In this document: positions 1-11,300 of the stretch, piece by piece
How the letters are laid out: each line of letters starts with the position of its first letter
How positions within the stretch are numbered: position 1 is the stretch's first letter
Made by a program: the position numbers and the translations under genes
Notes under the pieces: generated by a model
Seen by the model: the letters and a program-made list of their open reading frames with translations, nothing else
The model's database searches: none
What the model was told of the DNA's origin: nothing
DNA from: Monocercomonoides exilis
Lineage: Eukaryota; Preaxostyla; Oxymonadida; Polymastigidae
NCBI GenBank assembly: GCA_001643675.2
Contig: LSRY02000008.1
Location: 498,501-562,500, forward strand
DNA length: 64,000 nt
Direction of reading: 5' to 3'

Positions 1-648
1 AACGGATTACCATACTACGATTGCTTTGAAGGAGTAATTGTGAATGAACTGCATTTTGCAAGAGAAGCAGCAAGAAAATTAGAAGAGCTGATGAAAAGTG
101 TGAATAGGAAGAGAAAAGAAGAAGAAAGAGGAAGAGAAACGAAAGAAGAGCTTGTTTTATTGAGATGGCTTAAAACCTTGGAACGTTATTTTCTCTCTTG
201 CACAATGTGGAATGAAGAATTTGTCGGACTTTTAAACAGTATTGTTCGGGTATTTCTGGCAGCTAAGGATAATTACAGAGAAGTGAACTTTCAATGCATT
301 CATTTATTGAAAGAAATAGCAGATAATAAAGCGATAGAAATTGACGTCTTATTGAAAGGAGGAGCTGTTAATGCAGTTTTGGAGAAGATGCAGCTACAAA
401 CATTGAATAAATATGAAACATATCAATTCTTGTTATTTTTTATTGAGCTTTCAATTCGATTGAAAATAAAGAAGGATGAAGTGAAAGAGGAGGAAAGGAA
501 AGAGATGAAAATGAAAATGTTTGAAAAGATGGAAGAAGAAGGATACGAAGATATCGTAACAAGCTTTTATGGAATATCTCAATATATTAACATTTATTTT
601 CATCCTCAAATATCGTTGGATATTTCAGACTATTTTGTGAATGTTTAA
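1..648 (+). CDS. C-terminal part of a helical, armadillo-like protein (5' end outside window)
   Basis: The reading frame is open from base 1 to a TAA at 646-648, so this is the last 215 or so residues of a longer protein; the GTG at 40 is only an internal codon. The sequence is almost wholly alpha-helical, with Lys/Glu-rich stretches near residues 40-55 and 165-185 of the fragment and hydrophobic helices between them. A segment around 'LLKGGAVNAVLEKM' has the look of an armadillo/HEAT repeat. The last residues contain EGYED and end ISDYFVNV; I recall a similar ending on armadillo-like proteins of oxymonads, but could not check it. No catalytic motif, signal peptide or membrane segment is visible. 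A scaffold or the tail of a kinase is possible; function is not assigned. Confidence 0.7.
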   Translation, partial: NGLPYYDCFEGVIVNELHFAREAARKLEELMKSVNRKRKEEERGRETKEELVLLRWLKTLERYFLSCTMWNEEFVGLLNSIVRVFLAAKDNYREVNFQCIHLLKEIADNKAIEIDVLLKGGAVNAVLEKMQLQTLNKYETYQFLLFFIELSIRLKIKKDEVKEEERKEMKMKMFEKMEEEGYEDIVTSFYGISQYINIYFHPQISLDISDYFVNV

Positions 649-3600
649 GGACAAAGAATGTGTTGAATTTTGAAACTCAAAAGTTGTTCTATTTTCTTTT
701 CTCATCATTTCACAAAATGGAAAACATTCCTTTGAAGAGCTCTTCATGGATTTTTCAACAGAGAATTCTGCAAAATGGAATGATTCTGCCGTTGATAATT
801 TTCTAAAAGGTTCAAATATTAACAGCATCTGAATTAAACAAGTGTGTTCCAATTTAAAAAAAAAAAGTTTACTGAAAGTGCATTAATTTATTTGATTGGT
901 TTGTGTTGTTCAAATTCGAAAAACTATATCTTTATTTCTTTATTTCTGAATTTCAATTATTTTTTCTTGAAATGTAAATTCAACAATTATCCTGAACAGT
1001 TTTTTGACGCTTTTTTATGAAGAACAATAATTGGAATTTGATTGAGAAGAACCATATTGTCTTTGTAATTTCAATTATTTGTCAAAAATATCGATTTTTT
1101 TTTTTTTCACACAAATGCGGACTTGAAGAGAAGCACCTATGAAATCGTTGATAGAGATGTGTGTGATTATGTTCGAAATCACAACTGTTTCAAGGTGAAG
1201 ATCACTTTATCGTTTTTTATCATTGGTTTGTAAATTTTCTTGTAAATGTTTCATGCTTTTTTTTGTTGTTTCAAAAGATAACATTTGATCGAAAGAAAGA
1301 CAAATACATTGTGAATTGGAGTATTCACTTTTCAGTGATCATTCACAAACATCGGAAACAAATTTTAAAATTGAATATTTTTAAAAAAAATAAAAGAATA
1401 TCAAAAATAATTCCCATCAAGCAATTATTTGATTTATTGCCAAAATAGTTTCACATTCAAAATTGCTTCGACATTGGAAGTTTGCATTTCTTTTAGCTTC
1501 AATAGCTTTTTTTTCCACGTTTATCAATTGTAAAACATTATGTGTGTTGTTCTTTTTGAAAAGTCGCACATATTTAATTTTCTGTCTCATCAAACAGATT
1601 ATTTTTTTCATTTCAGAAGTTATTTCGCATCAATTCCATTCTTTTTTATTGCAAAAATGAAACAAATCAGACTTAATTTTAATTGTGATAATTGGTCTCT
1701 TTGTTGACTAAAAAGTGAAATATTTTTATGAAGTGCTTTTTACCGATAAAAAAGGATTGCGTCTAACAAATATAATGTAGTCTCATATCAAAAGAAAAGG
1801 GGTATTCTTCTTGAAAAGTTGCAAATATAAAAGATCTTGATTAAAAAATTGAACTATGTTTGATAATCTTTAAAGATAAAATCGTCAAACTTCAACAATT
1901 AGCAAATTTGATCAAAGAAACCAATGTGATTTGAGAATATTTTCATAGTGGAGAAATTCGATGGATTTGAACCTTAAACTTATCAAAAAAGGTTTTGTTT
2001 AATTTTTTACAAATATAATAAATTTGTTGCTTATCAAAAAGAATCACCCAAATGTGAAATTTTCAAACGTTTGGACAAAAGAAATTGAATAATATAAAAC
2101 ATGATGAGAGATGTCTATTTTGCAAAGAATCATAAAGGAACATGGAAAAAATTCGGATATCAAAAAACAATGGTGAATATAAGATATTTGTTGAATAATC
2201 TTTTGATTCAAGGATGTGGATAACAATGCATGGCTAGTTTTTTTTTAAAGAACTTCCTGTTGTTTATTTTTCTAATGATGTAAAATTTATATATTTTCAT
2301 CAAAATTCTGATTCCATTCACTTGACTTCACATTGATGGAAATTGTATTATTGTTCAGGTTTTGTATCCATTTCTGAAAAGACACGCAAGTGTGAACAGA
2401 AATTTGTTGAAAATATGAAATTCTTTCTTCTATTGAAAATTAAAACAAAAGGAAGTTTTCAAAAAAGATTAGCCAAATAAGGATATGGTAAAGATGGACA
2501 AGAGAAAGAATGAGAAGAAAGCTGAGAAAAAAATAGAAAGCAGAATTTTGGAGGAGATGTGCAAAGAACAGGAAGAATGATGATTATAAAGTGTTTAATC
2601 CAATAATGGAATGTTGTTTTTGTTTAAGGTTTTTGGAGCAGCTGAGTGTTGCAAAAGGAGTTGACGAGTGAGATGAATGATTCGATGACCAGTTTGATGG
2701 TGGAGAGTTATATTGGAGAAAGTGCTGTGAATTTGAGTTCAATAATCATATTTGTGAAAAAAAAGCTTTGAAGCTGAGGTGCATCTGACTGCATTGAGGT
2801 GAAATGCATTCTATAAAGAATATTTTATTTTTTTAAATTGCTTTTGTTTAATTTTCTAAGTGAATAAATATTTCATTTGCTGAACAAATTATTTTTCCCA
2901 CTTTCAAAACTTCACTCAAATGGAAAACCGAACTTGATAAAGCTATTATCAACACTGCAGCGAAATTTCTTGAACGAAAACAGAATTTTTTCTAACAAAA
3001 TATAAATTTTTTGTTTTCAAAAAAAAAAAAATAAAATCAAATATGCATTAAAAATGTATCATACAGTCCATTATCAATTCTGATATTTATTTGGCTGGTG
3101 CAGATAACTCTATTTGAATTCAAATTCCATTCACCATTCGAAAAAGTTTCTTTATTAGGAACAAATTCGTTGATCATATCCATTAAAATTTTTGAATATG
3201 AAAAGAAAAAGTGATACAACTTTATGCATAGCAGCTGTGAGGGCGTGTGGATTTGATTGAGGTTTTAGATACATTTATAAATACTGTTGGAGAGGGATTG
3301 AAACAGTTGTGGGTGAAACAGGATTCTGGAGGAGAAAAAATGATCGAAGCTTGAAATGAATGAGAAGATTTTTCAACAAGAATTTTCTGAGGATGAAGGA
3401 TGTGTAATGAATGAATGTGGACGTGAAAGGAGGTTTTCCTTTATTGAATTCATCAGGAGTGAGGGGCGGGGTTCTTGTTTATTACTGGAGAAATGGAATT
3501 TGATGCAGTGAGATGGGACGAGATGGAGGAAAGGAAGGAGGAAGATGGGTGGAGCGAATAGACAATGTTTTTATTGGAGGAAATGATAAAAGTTTGATGA

Positions 3601-4671
3601 AAAATGGAGATATATATGGGAGGATTTGGTTTTTATAAAATACACTGAGAGAGGAGGCACATGTGGAAGGTTAAGGGGGTTATTGTGAGAACATGTGCGG
3701 TTAGGGATGAAACTTCGGTGGAAAATTGTGTGGAAGAGAGGAAGAAGAAAGTAAGGTGAGCTTTTGAGTTTTCACATATTATTTGGAGGACTGTTAGGTT
3801 GCGCCTGGCGTTTGCAGCGCAAGGGATGGAGGCGGAGGCGGAGGAAGATGGGAAGAAGAAACATTAACGCTGACACTTTGCATTGATGAAGTGGAGGCAG
3901 ATGTGCTGCGTGGATGGAGCGAGATGAGGAGCTGACCACAAGATGGCTTCGATCACTCGATACAGAAAAATGATGGGAGCATTTATTTTTTATTGGGAGA
4001 AGAGCGAAGGGAATGGGGAGAATGAGAGTGAAGGAGAAAAGAATATTATCATTGCTTGCGGAGGAGATAATGGATGTGCGGCAGATGTGCGTTTTTGCAA
4101 TGAGGGAAAATGAAGAGAGAGAGAAAAAAAAGGTGATGCAGCAACAAGGGATGGGAAGGGGTTCTTCTGATGGAACGAACACATTTTGATATTTCGATCA
4201 AACAGAGCTTGTGGAAGTTATTCCACATGAAACAAAACCGAAGATTTGGGTTTTGGGTATTATTTTTAGGAGCAGAGGTAGAAATGAAGAGGAGACGAGA
4301 CAGATGGAATTTGCAGGCAGAAAGGGACGACATTTTGCGAAGAAGAAGAAGAAGAAAGAAGAAAGTCTGTGAAGATTATTCGCATCAAAGCCATAGGTTT
4401 GCATTTTTATTCAATGATTTTTGTCATCTTTTGTTATTTTTCATGAAATTAGGTTTTTTTTTTGCAAGAATGATGAATGGCAATGAATGAACAAGGAATG
4501 TGGAAAGAGAACATATTGGAAGCATTTGAAGAGACAAGGACATGACAAATGAAGGGGAGCATGGAGGAATGGGCTGGGTGGAATAAGAAGGAAAGGAGAA
4601 GAAGACATTCTTTTTTGAAGGTTTTTGAAGGTTTTGGAAGGCACATAAGGCGAATCTTGTCAAAAGCTGAA

Positions 4672-4674
<3 letters not shown>

Positions 4675-4712
<38 letters not shown>
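4675..4712. repeat. (GA)n microsatellite
   Basis: A nearly pure run of about 17 GA units, ending in imperfect GA-rich sequence. It codes only Arg-Glu runs on one strand and Ser-Leu runs on the other, so the ORFs over it are artefacts. Confidence 0.9.
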
Positions 4713-4717
<5 letters not shown>

Positions 4718-4759
4718 AGAAAGAGAAAGAGGGAAAAGAGGAGCTTGTTTGTGATATCT

Positions 4760-4790
4760 TTCTTCTTCTTCTTCTTCTTCTTCTTCTTCT
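4760..4790. repeat. (CTT)n microsatellite
   Basis: About ten CTT/TTC trinucleotides in a row just downstream of the GA run. No gene context supports translation. Confidence 0.85.
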
Positions 4791-5396
4791 GCAGCAGAGA
4801 CGACACAAATTGAACAGACAACTGTCTCTTTTGAAAAGACACTGGGAATGTTTTGTTATCAAGTTCATGTGCTTCGAATTCTGTCAGCATTGCACAAACA
4901 CCTGTGTCTATGCAAATGCTGTGGCCAAGTGTTGTGTGGATGCAAATGAAGAAGAAGAAGAGGTGGAAGAAGAGAGAAAGTCAGATTACATAATTCACTT
5001 TCATGCTTTATCTCCATCTCTTCCTCAACACTTTCCTTTTCTCTCTCTTCCATTTTCAACAACTTCATCAACAGCATCATCAACTTTTTCTTCTCCCTCA
5101 TACATTTTGTTCACAAATTTCTGATATATTGTTGCAATTGGCATCATCATCATTTCGGTTGTTGTATTTTTCTCATTCTTTTTCTGCGTTTTCTCTTTCT
5201 CTCTGATTATTTTTATCGGCTGTCATGAATAATATTTTGTAACCAATTTTGTGAAATATGTTATTCATATATTTGAAAAAAAAACTTAAAAAAAAAATAA
5301 TGTTGCATTCACAAATTATAAGATATTTGTGATCTTTTATTTTTCGTTTGAAAAACCTGCTGCATTTCATTATTTCCGCTCAAAAACACATAAGGA

Positions 5397-7313
5397 ATGG
5401 GAAACGAAGAGGGTTCTTTAAATCCCAACAAAGATAATGATGGAAGAACAAGGGCAATGCGTTGGATAAAAAAGAATAAAACAGAACCGCCAGAGCAAAT
5501 GAGACATGACGAAACTGTTAAAGATAAGCATGGGTGGACAATGGCCATGTGGTGGATAAGGGAAGTCAAAACAGAGCCACCTGATTGGATGAGGCATGAC
5601 GTCACACTTCGCAACAATTTAGAATCAACATTGGCGATGCTGTGGATTCAATATGTAAAGACAGAACCTCCAGCATGGATGAGACATGACGTTACTCTTT
5701 CAGGCGATTTGGATAAGCAAACAATGGCCATGCTGTGGATTCAATTTGCAAATACGAAACCACCAAAGTGGATGAGACATGATGTCACGCTTTCTAATAA
5801 GTTTGGACGAACAATGGCAATGAATTGGATTCAATTTGTGAAGACAGAACCACCAGAATGGATGAGGCACGACATTGCGCTTCGCGATAGCGGAGGAGAG
5901 ACAATGGCAATGTTATGGATTATGGAGACAAAATCTGAACCACCGGAATGGATGAGGCATGATATTACACTTCGCAACAATGATAGATCAACAATGGCCA
6001 TGCATTGGATTCAAGAAGTCAAGACAGAGCCACCAGAGTGGATGAGACACGACATAACACTTTACCATGAGTGGGGGGAAACGATGGCCATGGTTTGGAT
6101 TTTTTGGTTGAGATCTGAACCACCGGAATGGATGAGGCATGGAAATACACTTAAAGATAACAATGGATTGACAATGGCGATGAAGTGGATTCAATATGTG
6201 AAGACAGAACCACCAGAATGGATGAGACACAGCATTACACTTGCCGATGAGAAAGGAAGGACAATGGCCATAACATGGATCGTATCTATTGAAAAGGAGC
6301 CACCAGAATGGATGAGACATTGCAATTCATTGAAAGACAAGAGAGGATGGACGATGGCAGATTATTGGAAATTTTATGTGAAACCTAAATTGCCAGAATG
6401 GATGAAATGTGATGATACATTGAAAGACAAAAATGGACAAACAGCGGGAATGAGGTGGATTATTGAGAACAAGACAGAACCACCAGAACAAATGCGACAC
6501 GACAACACACTTGCGGATAAGTTTGGACGAACAATGGCCATGCACTGGATAAAAAATGTAAAGACAGAGCCACCAATGTGGATGAGGCACGACATTGCGC
6601 TTCGCGATAGCGGAGGAGAGACAATGGCAATGTTATGGATTATGGAGACAAAATCTGAACCACCGGAATGGATGAGACATGACAAGGTGCTTGCAGACAT
6701 GGATGGGTGGACAATGGCTATGATATGGATTATCTATGTTAATGCAGAGCCACCTGAATGGATGAGACACGGAGCGGAACTTCCTGATAAGGATGGAAAA
6801 ACGATGGCGATGCACTGGATCAAGCAAGTAAAAACAGAGCCACCAGAATGGATGAGACACGATGCTACACTTTCCGACAAGAACGGGAAAACGATGGCTA
6901 TGTGGTGGATTGAACGTTTGAAGTCAGAACCGCCAGATTGGATGAGACACAACAACGAAATTGTGGATAAAGAAGGATTAACAATGACAGTGTATTGGAT
7001 TCAGTTTGTTCAAACAGATCCACCAAAGTGGATGAGACATGAATCTACACTTTTTGATTATGAAGGGAAAACAGTTGCAATGCATTGGATAAAAAATATC
7101 AAAGTAGAGCCACCAGAATGGATGAGGCATAGAATTGCGCTTGCTGACAGGGATGGAAGGACAATGGCGATGCATTGGATAAAAAATGTCAAGACAGAGC
7201 CACCAGAATGGATGAGACATTTTAATTCACTCAAAGACAAAAGCGGGATGACAATGAAAGATTACTGGAAATATTACGTTGAGACTGAGCCACCGCTTTG
7301 GATGAAAGAATGA
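5397..7313 (+). CDS. Repeat protein A: 21 tandem 30-residue ankyrin-like units (638 aa)
   Basis: The ATG at 5397 is preceded in frame by TAA at 5391, so the start is well fixed; the stop is TGA. After a short leader (MGNEEGSLNPNKD) the whole protein is a tandem repeat of period 30 residues, 90 bp in DNA. The usual unit reads D-K-x-G-R-T-M-A-M-x-W-I-x-x-V-K-T, then EPPEWMRH, then D-x-x-L. I count 21 units. The first has R-W-I and EPPEQMRH; the last has NSLKDKSGMT, DYWKYY and ends PPLWMKE. Around 6330-6480 a last-like unit (ADYWKFYVK) is followed by a first-like unit (QTAGMRWI, EPPEQM). The G-x-T-x-x-M-x-W pattern and roughly 30-residue period suggest a divergent ankyrin-like solenoid for protein binding; this is inference. 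No signal peptide, membrane helix or enzyme motif. It is convergent with the dynein gene and has three paralogues in the window. Confidence 0.85.
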   Translation: MGNEEGSLNPNKDNDGRTRAMRWIKKNKTEPPEQMRHDETVKDKHGWTMAMWWIREVKTEPPDWMRHDVTLRNNLESTLAMLWIQYVKTEPPAWMRHDVTLSGDLDKQTMAMLWIQFANTKPPKWMRHDVTLSNKFGRTMAMNWIQFVKTEPPEWMRHDIALRDSGGETMAMLWIMETKSEPPEWMRHDITLRNNDRSTMAMHWIQEVKTEPPEWMRHDITLYHEWGETMAMVWIFWLRSEPPEWMRHGNTLKDNNGLTMAMKWIQYVKTEPPEWMRHSITLADEKGRTMAITWIVSIEKEPPEWMRHCNSLKDKRGWTMADYWKFYVKPKLPEWMKCDDTLKDKNGQTAGMRWIIENKTEPPEQMRHDNTLADKFGRTMAMHWIKNVKTEPPMWMRHDIALRDSGGETMAMLWIMETKSEPPEWMRHDKVLADMDGWTMAMIWIIYVNAEPPEWMRHGAELPDKDGKTMAMHWIKQVKTEPPEWMRHDATLSDKNGKTMAMWWIERLKSEPPDWMRHNNEIVDKEGLTMTVYWIQFVQTDPPKWMRHESTLFDYEGKTVAMHWIKNIKVEPPEWMRHRIALADRDGRTMAMHWIKNVKTEPPEWMRHFNSLKDKSGMTMKDYWKYYVETEPPLWMKE

Positions 7314-7870
7314 TTGTTTTCATTTCATATGTTTATTTTATGAAGCTGAAGATATATTGTGTTTTCATTTGTGCCAACCGGCACACAAATGCTGAGCAGC
7401 AGATTTGCGTCATTTAGATGATTTTAATGATATTTGCTGTACTTTTTTCTTTTTGCTTGGACTTTTGATTTTTCTTTTTTGTATTTTTGATGTTCTTCAA
7501 AGAATGTCTATTTCAATCCATTTCCCTCATATTCTCACTTGTTTGTATGACTCACCAAATTGTTGAAAGGATTTCTGTTAATTATTATAACTTTTAGAAA
7601 TCGAGCAATAATTATTTGACAAAATGATTTTTGCCGACTTTTATTTTTCCATTTGAAAACATCTCCATTCACTCTGTTGCTTTAAATGATATGTGTGCTT
7701 TTATTCATCCGATTCAACAGTTTTGTCAATTTATTTCAAATTTTATTTTTAATTTCATAAAGAGAATAATTTCTCTTTGTTTTTCAGAATTTTGACAACT
7801 TCGTTTTTTCATTTCAAAAGCATTTCCATTCATTTGATATTCTGATCTTTTTCTCCATCTGGAGAAGCCT
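7314..7870 (+). repeat. Family-wide 3' flank, copy A
   Basis: The AT-rich sequence right after the stop of gene A is clearly related, in the same gene-relative orientation, to the sequences after genes B (about 25470-26006) and D (about 61983-62525). Shared landmarks in order are a G/C island with TTGG/GGCACA near the stop, a block containing AGAAATCGAGCAATAATTAT, and a block around AAAGCATTTCCATTCA. Divergence with small indels shows these are old duplicated flanks, not recent copies. It may hold the shared 3' UTR and poly(A) region; no ORF is conserved in it. Confidence 0.75.
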
Positions 7871-8338
7871 TCATTAATAACTTAAATCAGATTTGTATTC
7901 TTATATCCATTTGTTTTGATTAAATTTCTTTCATGTCGAAAGCTGGAAAAGAAACTGTAGGGAAATGAAAAGGAAAAGGAAAATGATTCAATTGAAGAAT
8001 TTGAAATTCTTTACAAGTTTTTTTGTTAACTATTCATAGTTAAAAGGCAAAAGAAACAGCTTTCAAGAAAATTAAAAAGAGTTATTGAAAATAAATTTTT
8101 TCTGTTGTACATTTAAAATAAAAGGAGATTGAAATGAATAAAATAATTGATGAAAAAGACAAGGCTCGATTAAGATCCCACATGAAAATCAAAGTGTAAC
8201 TTTTTAATCTTGTTAATAAAGTATATTGTTCAGAAATAATGTTAGTTTTTGTTGTAAAAAAAAACTGAGAATGAATGGATCTAATTTTTATCTTTTGTTT
8301 CTTTTTTCCAATAGAGCCCATTTCCAATTGAAAACTGC
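7871..8338. other. AT-rich gap between convergent genes
   Basis: About 470 bases between the A-type flank and the dynein stop codon. Only short ORFs with no recognisable content occur. It should contain the dynein 3' UTR, but I see no terminator or poly(A) motif that stands out from the AT background. Confidence 0.6.
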
Positions 8339-11300
8339 TTACTGCTTTGAGCACAACAATGCAACACCTCTCAAAATCCACTTTTCTGGTGGATCTCTTG
8401 TTGACAAGTCAATCTCGAAGATGTAGTTGAGTCCCGTACGCTTCGGCACCTTGTAGCAGGGGCACACGTAGATCGTGCTGTCCTTCGAGCGGGCGGTGTT
8501 GGTAGCAGAGACCCACACGACATTCAGTGGCGAATACAGCACCTTCGGCGCAGAGTCCGTCAGCCGCATTTCGCTCGCGTCCCAAGCAGCTCCGTCCAGA
8601 AACAGCCCGTGGACGTACACCCCTTCCTCAGGCGGCGCCTTCACATCGTCCTTCGTGAGGAACTTCGTCACTTCTGTCGTGAGCGCCACTGTATCCAGAG
8701 CCCAACCATGGGCACGTGTAATCTCCTGTCGCATCGATGTCAAGAACCCTTGCGGGTTGAAAAAGCCAGTCAGCCAGAAAGTCTTCGGTCTGCCCATCTT
8801 CATCCACTCCCTCAGCTGCTTTGTTCTTGCACCCACATCGCCAAACCAGAAGCCAAGTGTGGGTGATGCCCACGACACACGCAGCCACTGCTCAGGCACT
8901 CTCGAGTCAAAGAGCGATGTCAGCGCTGTCTGCAGGTTCTGGGACATCACAATTGTACCGGCAATGGCCAGCTCCAGGTCGTGGCACGTTGCACGGATCG
9001 TCGAAATAACAACCTGCATACGATCAATCTCTTGTTTCAGGAAGATATTCAGAGGCATTGTCGAGCCGCCTTGAAGCTGGGCAATGCTTTGCCTCACTTC
9101 AGCGGGGTTGAAATCTTGAGGCAGGTTCTTCATCATGTTGTTCACAACACGCAGCACAATCTCTTCAGGTGTTTCTCCTGAGCCTGTTGCCTCTTTTGGC
9201 TGAATGGCAAGAATTGTCTCCAAAATCGTTGTTGCCTGTTGGTTTCTGTATGTAATGTTCGCATTCGGATGCATACCAAATGCAAGTGGTGAATCATAAA
9301 TTGGAATTTCCTTCTCAATGTACTCCAAATACTCAGACTGCTTGTTCAGATTCGGGATTGGATAAGCTGCTTCTCCTCCAAATCTGAACTTTGGTTGGAA
9401 CACTGCCGAGTCAAGCCACACATCACCATACGTGTTCATCAGCCTTCGATCGTGGTCATCTGTGATTCTACCACCATAATGCACCTCACATACCATATAC
9501 CTCACTGTCGACCACGAAATACCTTTCTTGGCATCCATCTGGTACAGATGCGTCTGAAGGAACGAGATAGACGCTGACAAGTCAGACTGGTTGAATTCAT
9601 ATGGCACATTCCATCCCAACGGGCCAAACCTCTTTCTCTCGACGACTGTTGTGTGCAGGAAGCACATGGCGTACAGAAGAGGCTTCCACTCTTTCTTCTC
9701 AATCACAGACAGCATCTCTTCAGATAGCCAGTTGTAATTACGAAGCATACCTGCTTTGATTCCCATTGGTGACTCGCATGCAACTTTGATAGAGAGCTGA
9801 AGAAGAGAAATGGGGAATTTGTCGACCATTTCGGTGGAGAGGAACAATCTGAAGTCTTTGTGCACGTCAGATTTCATTGTGATGATCTGCTGCTCAATCT
9901 CTTCCATAAAGGCCAGATCCAAATGGCAGTTCTGCAGCATCACCCACGCCCCGCTCTGCATAGCCTGCTGCAGCTGTCTGCGCGCAAACACATCCTGCCC
10001 TTGTCCCATAGAAGTCAGCATCATCGGAATCTTCATCTTCTTCGAAAGCGCATCCACGTTAGCTGTGGGGTCTGTACCCAGAGACAGCAGGAACAGCACT
10101 GGAATGTTCGTCTCTGTCTCCTCCCAGGTCTCCTCAAGCTCCGGATTCGGCACAGACACAAACCTCTGCCCAAGCGACTCGGCCAAATAGAGGTTTGTCG
10201 CCAGGATGGTTCTGTCCTCTCTCCAGCACCTGACAAACAGCAGCTTTCCAAATGAGTCCATTCTGTCGTATACATCGGGAATAGGCGTCGTCTCAGGCGC
10301 TTCTGAGTCATACCACTTCTTCCAGGCATCTCCGTTCTGTGTGATCTGCTCCAGAACTGCACGGCACGATGGCAGACCTGACAGCGAAACCAGGTTCAAC
10401 CACACGTTATCAGGAATCCACGCAAACGGCTTTGGTCTGGCTGTTGCAATGTCCAGCGCTGCGCCTCCTTTGATCAGCACGTTGAACTGGTCGCGTGATA
10501 TCTTCCCACTCGCCATGTCGATTTTGAGTGCCATTTGCAGTGTGTACAGAATCTTGTGGTTGGAGAACAGCCCACGAGACACATAGCGGAAGATGTGGAA
10601 CGTCGCAAAGTTGATAATGTTCTCAATCCTCTTCGAGGCAATTGGTGATTTTTCGCTTCTGTCCATTGAAATGTCAAACAGACGAAGGAAGACTGCAAGT
10701 GATGTGTTGTACATCGAGTTCACCAGAGTCATTTCACCAATCAGGAAATACAAAATTGATGCACGAGTCGCCACAGGCCTGTATTCTTCTCTAGCTTCGT
10801 TGATCTTCGCTTCAGTAATTTCTCCGATGGACAATTTCTCCGCGACTTCCTGTGCTGCTTTCTTGGTGTTTCTAAGCACTGCAATCATTTCGTCATCGTC
10901 AAGAAGATTTCCTTTTGATTCGCTCAGACGATAAAGCAGATCTCTTTCGTATTGCTGCACCATTTTCTTGTTTGCAGCCACATCGTTCAAAACCTGATGC
11001 CTCTGCTCTTCCAGCTCGCTTCTCTCCTTTTCAATGACACGCCCCAGAATCTGCTGCTCAAGCCCTTTCATTGTCACTGTGAAGTCAACCACAGACGTCT
11101 TCGCACAGACCTCAGGTGAGAAGTGAGGATTTGGCAGTTTTGTAGTCATAAACAGCTTGAAGTTCTTGTCATAGTCTACATCTTTGTCTCCAATACGCAC
11201 CGTGAACGACTTCGACCCAGCCTTCACAAACTGCTTCTCGAGAATTGAATCAAGCACAGGATCCAACTCTTCCTGAATATCCTCAATGAGAAGCGACTTT

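Larger units (their letters stand above)
649..5396. other. AT-rich spacer without a convincing gene
   Basis: About 4.7 kb separate the first gene from repeat gene A. Bases 649-3250 are very AT-rich with scattered poly-T/poly-A runs and only short chance ORFs. Bases 3300-5120 are purine-skewed on the plus strand and give several overlapping Arg/Lys/Glu- or Ser/Leu-rich ORFs on both strands, typical of low-complexity DNA rather than of a conserved protein. I found no tRNA, rRNA or transposase signature here. A promoter for gene A should lie in the last few hundred bases, but no motif can be named. Confidence 0.6.

Noticed and set aside
1165-1192. T-arm-like hairpin containing GTTCGA
   Set aside because: No acceptor, D or anticodon stems fit around it, so not a tRNA.
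4170-5124. Arg/Glu-rich plus-strand ORFs
   Set aside because: Driven by GA and GAA/CTT microsatellites, with equally long ORFs on the other strand.
5988-7240. Long antisense ORFs over the repeat genes (e.g. MSHPFWWLC and CLIHSGGS frames), also over B, C and D
   Set aside because: They are the mirror reading of the 90-bp repeat, which leaves three antisense-frame sets free of stops. Only the EPPEWMRH frame is continuous, capped and shared in start and stop.
5397-7313. CRISPR-like or satellite array because of regular 90-bp repeats
   Set aside because: Units are in-frame coding with protein-level conservation and third-position variation; there are no unique spacers.
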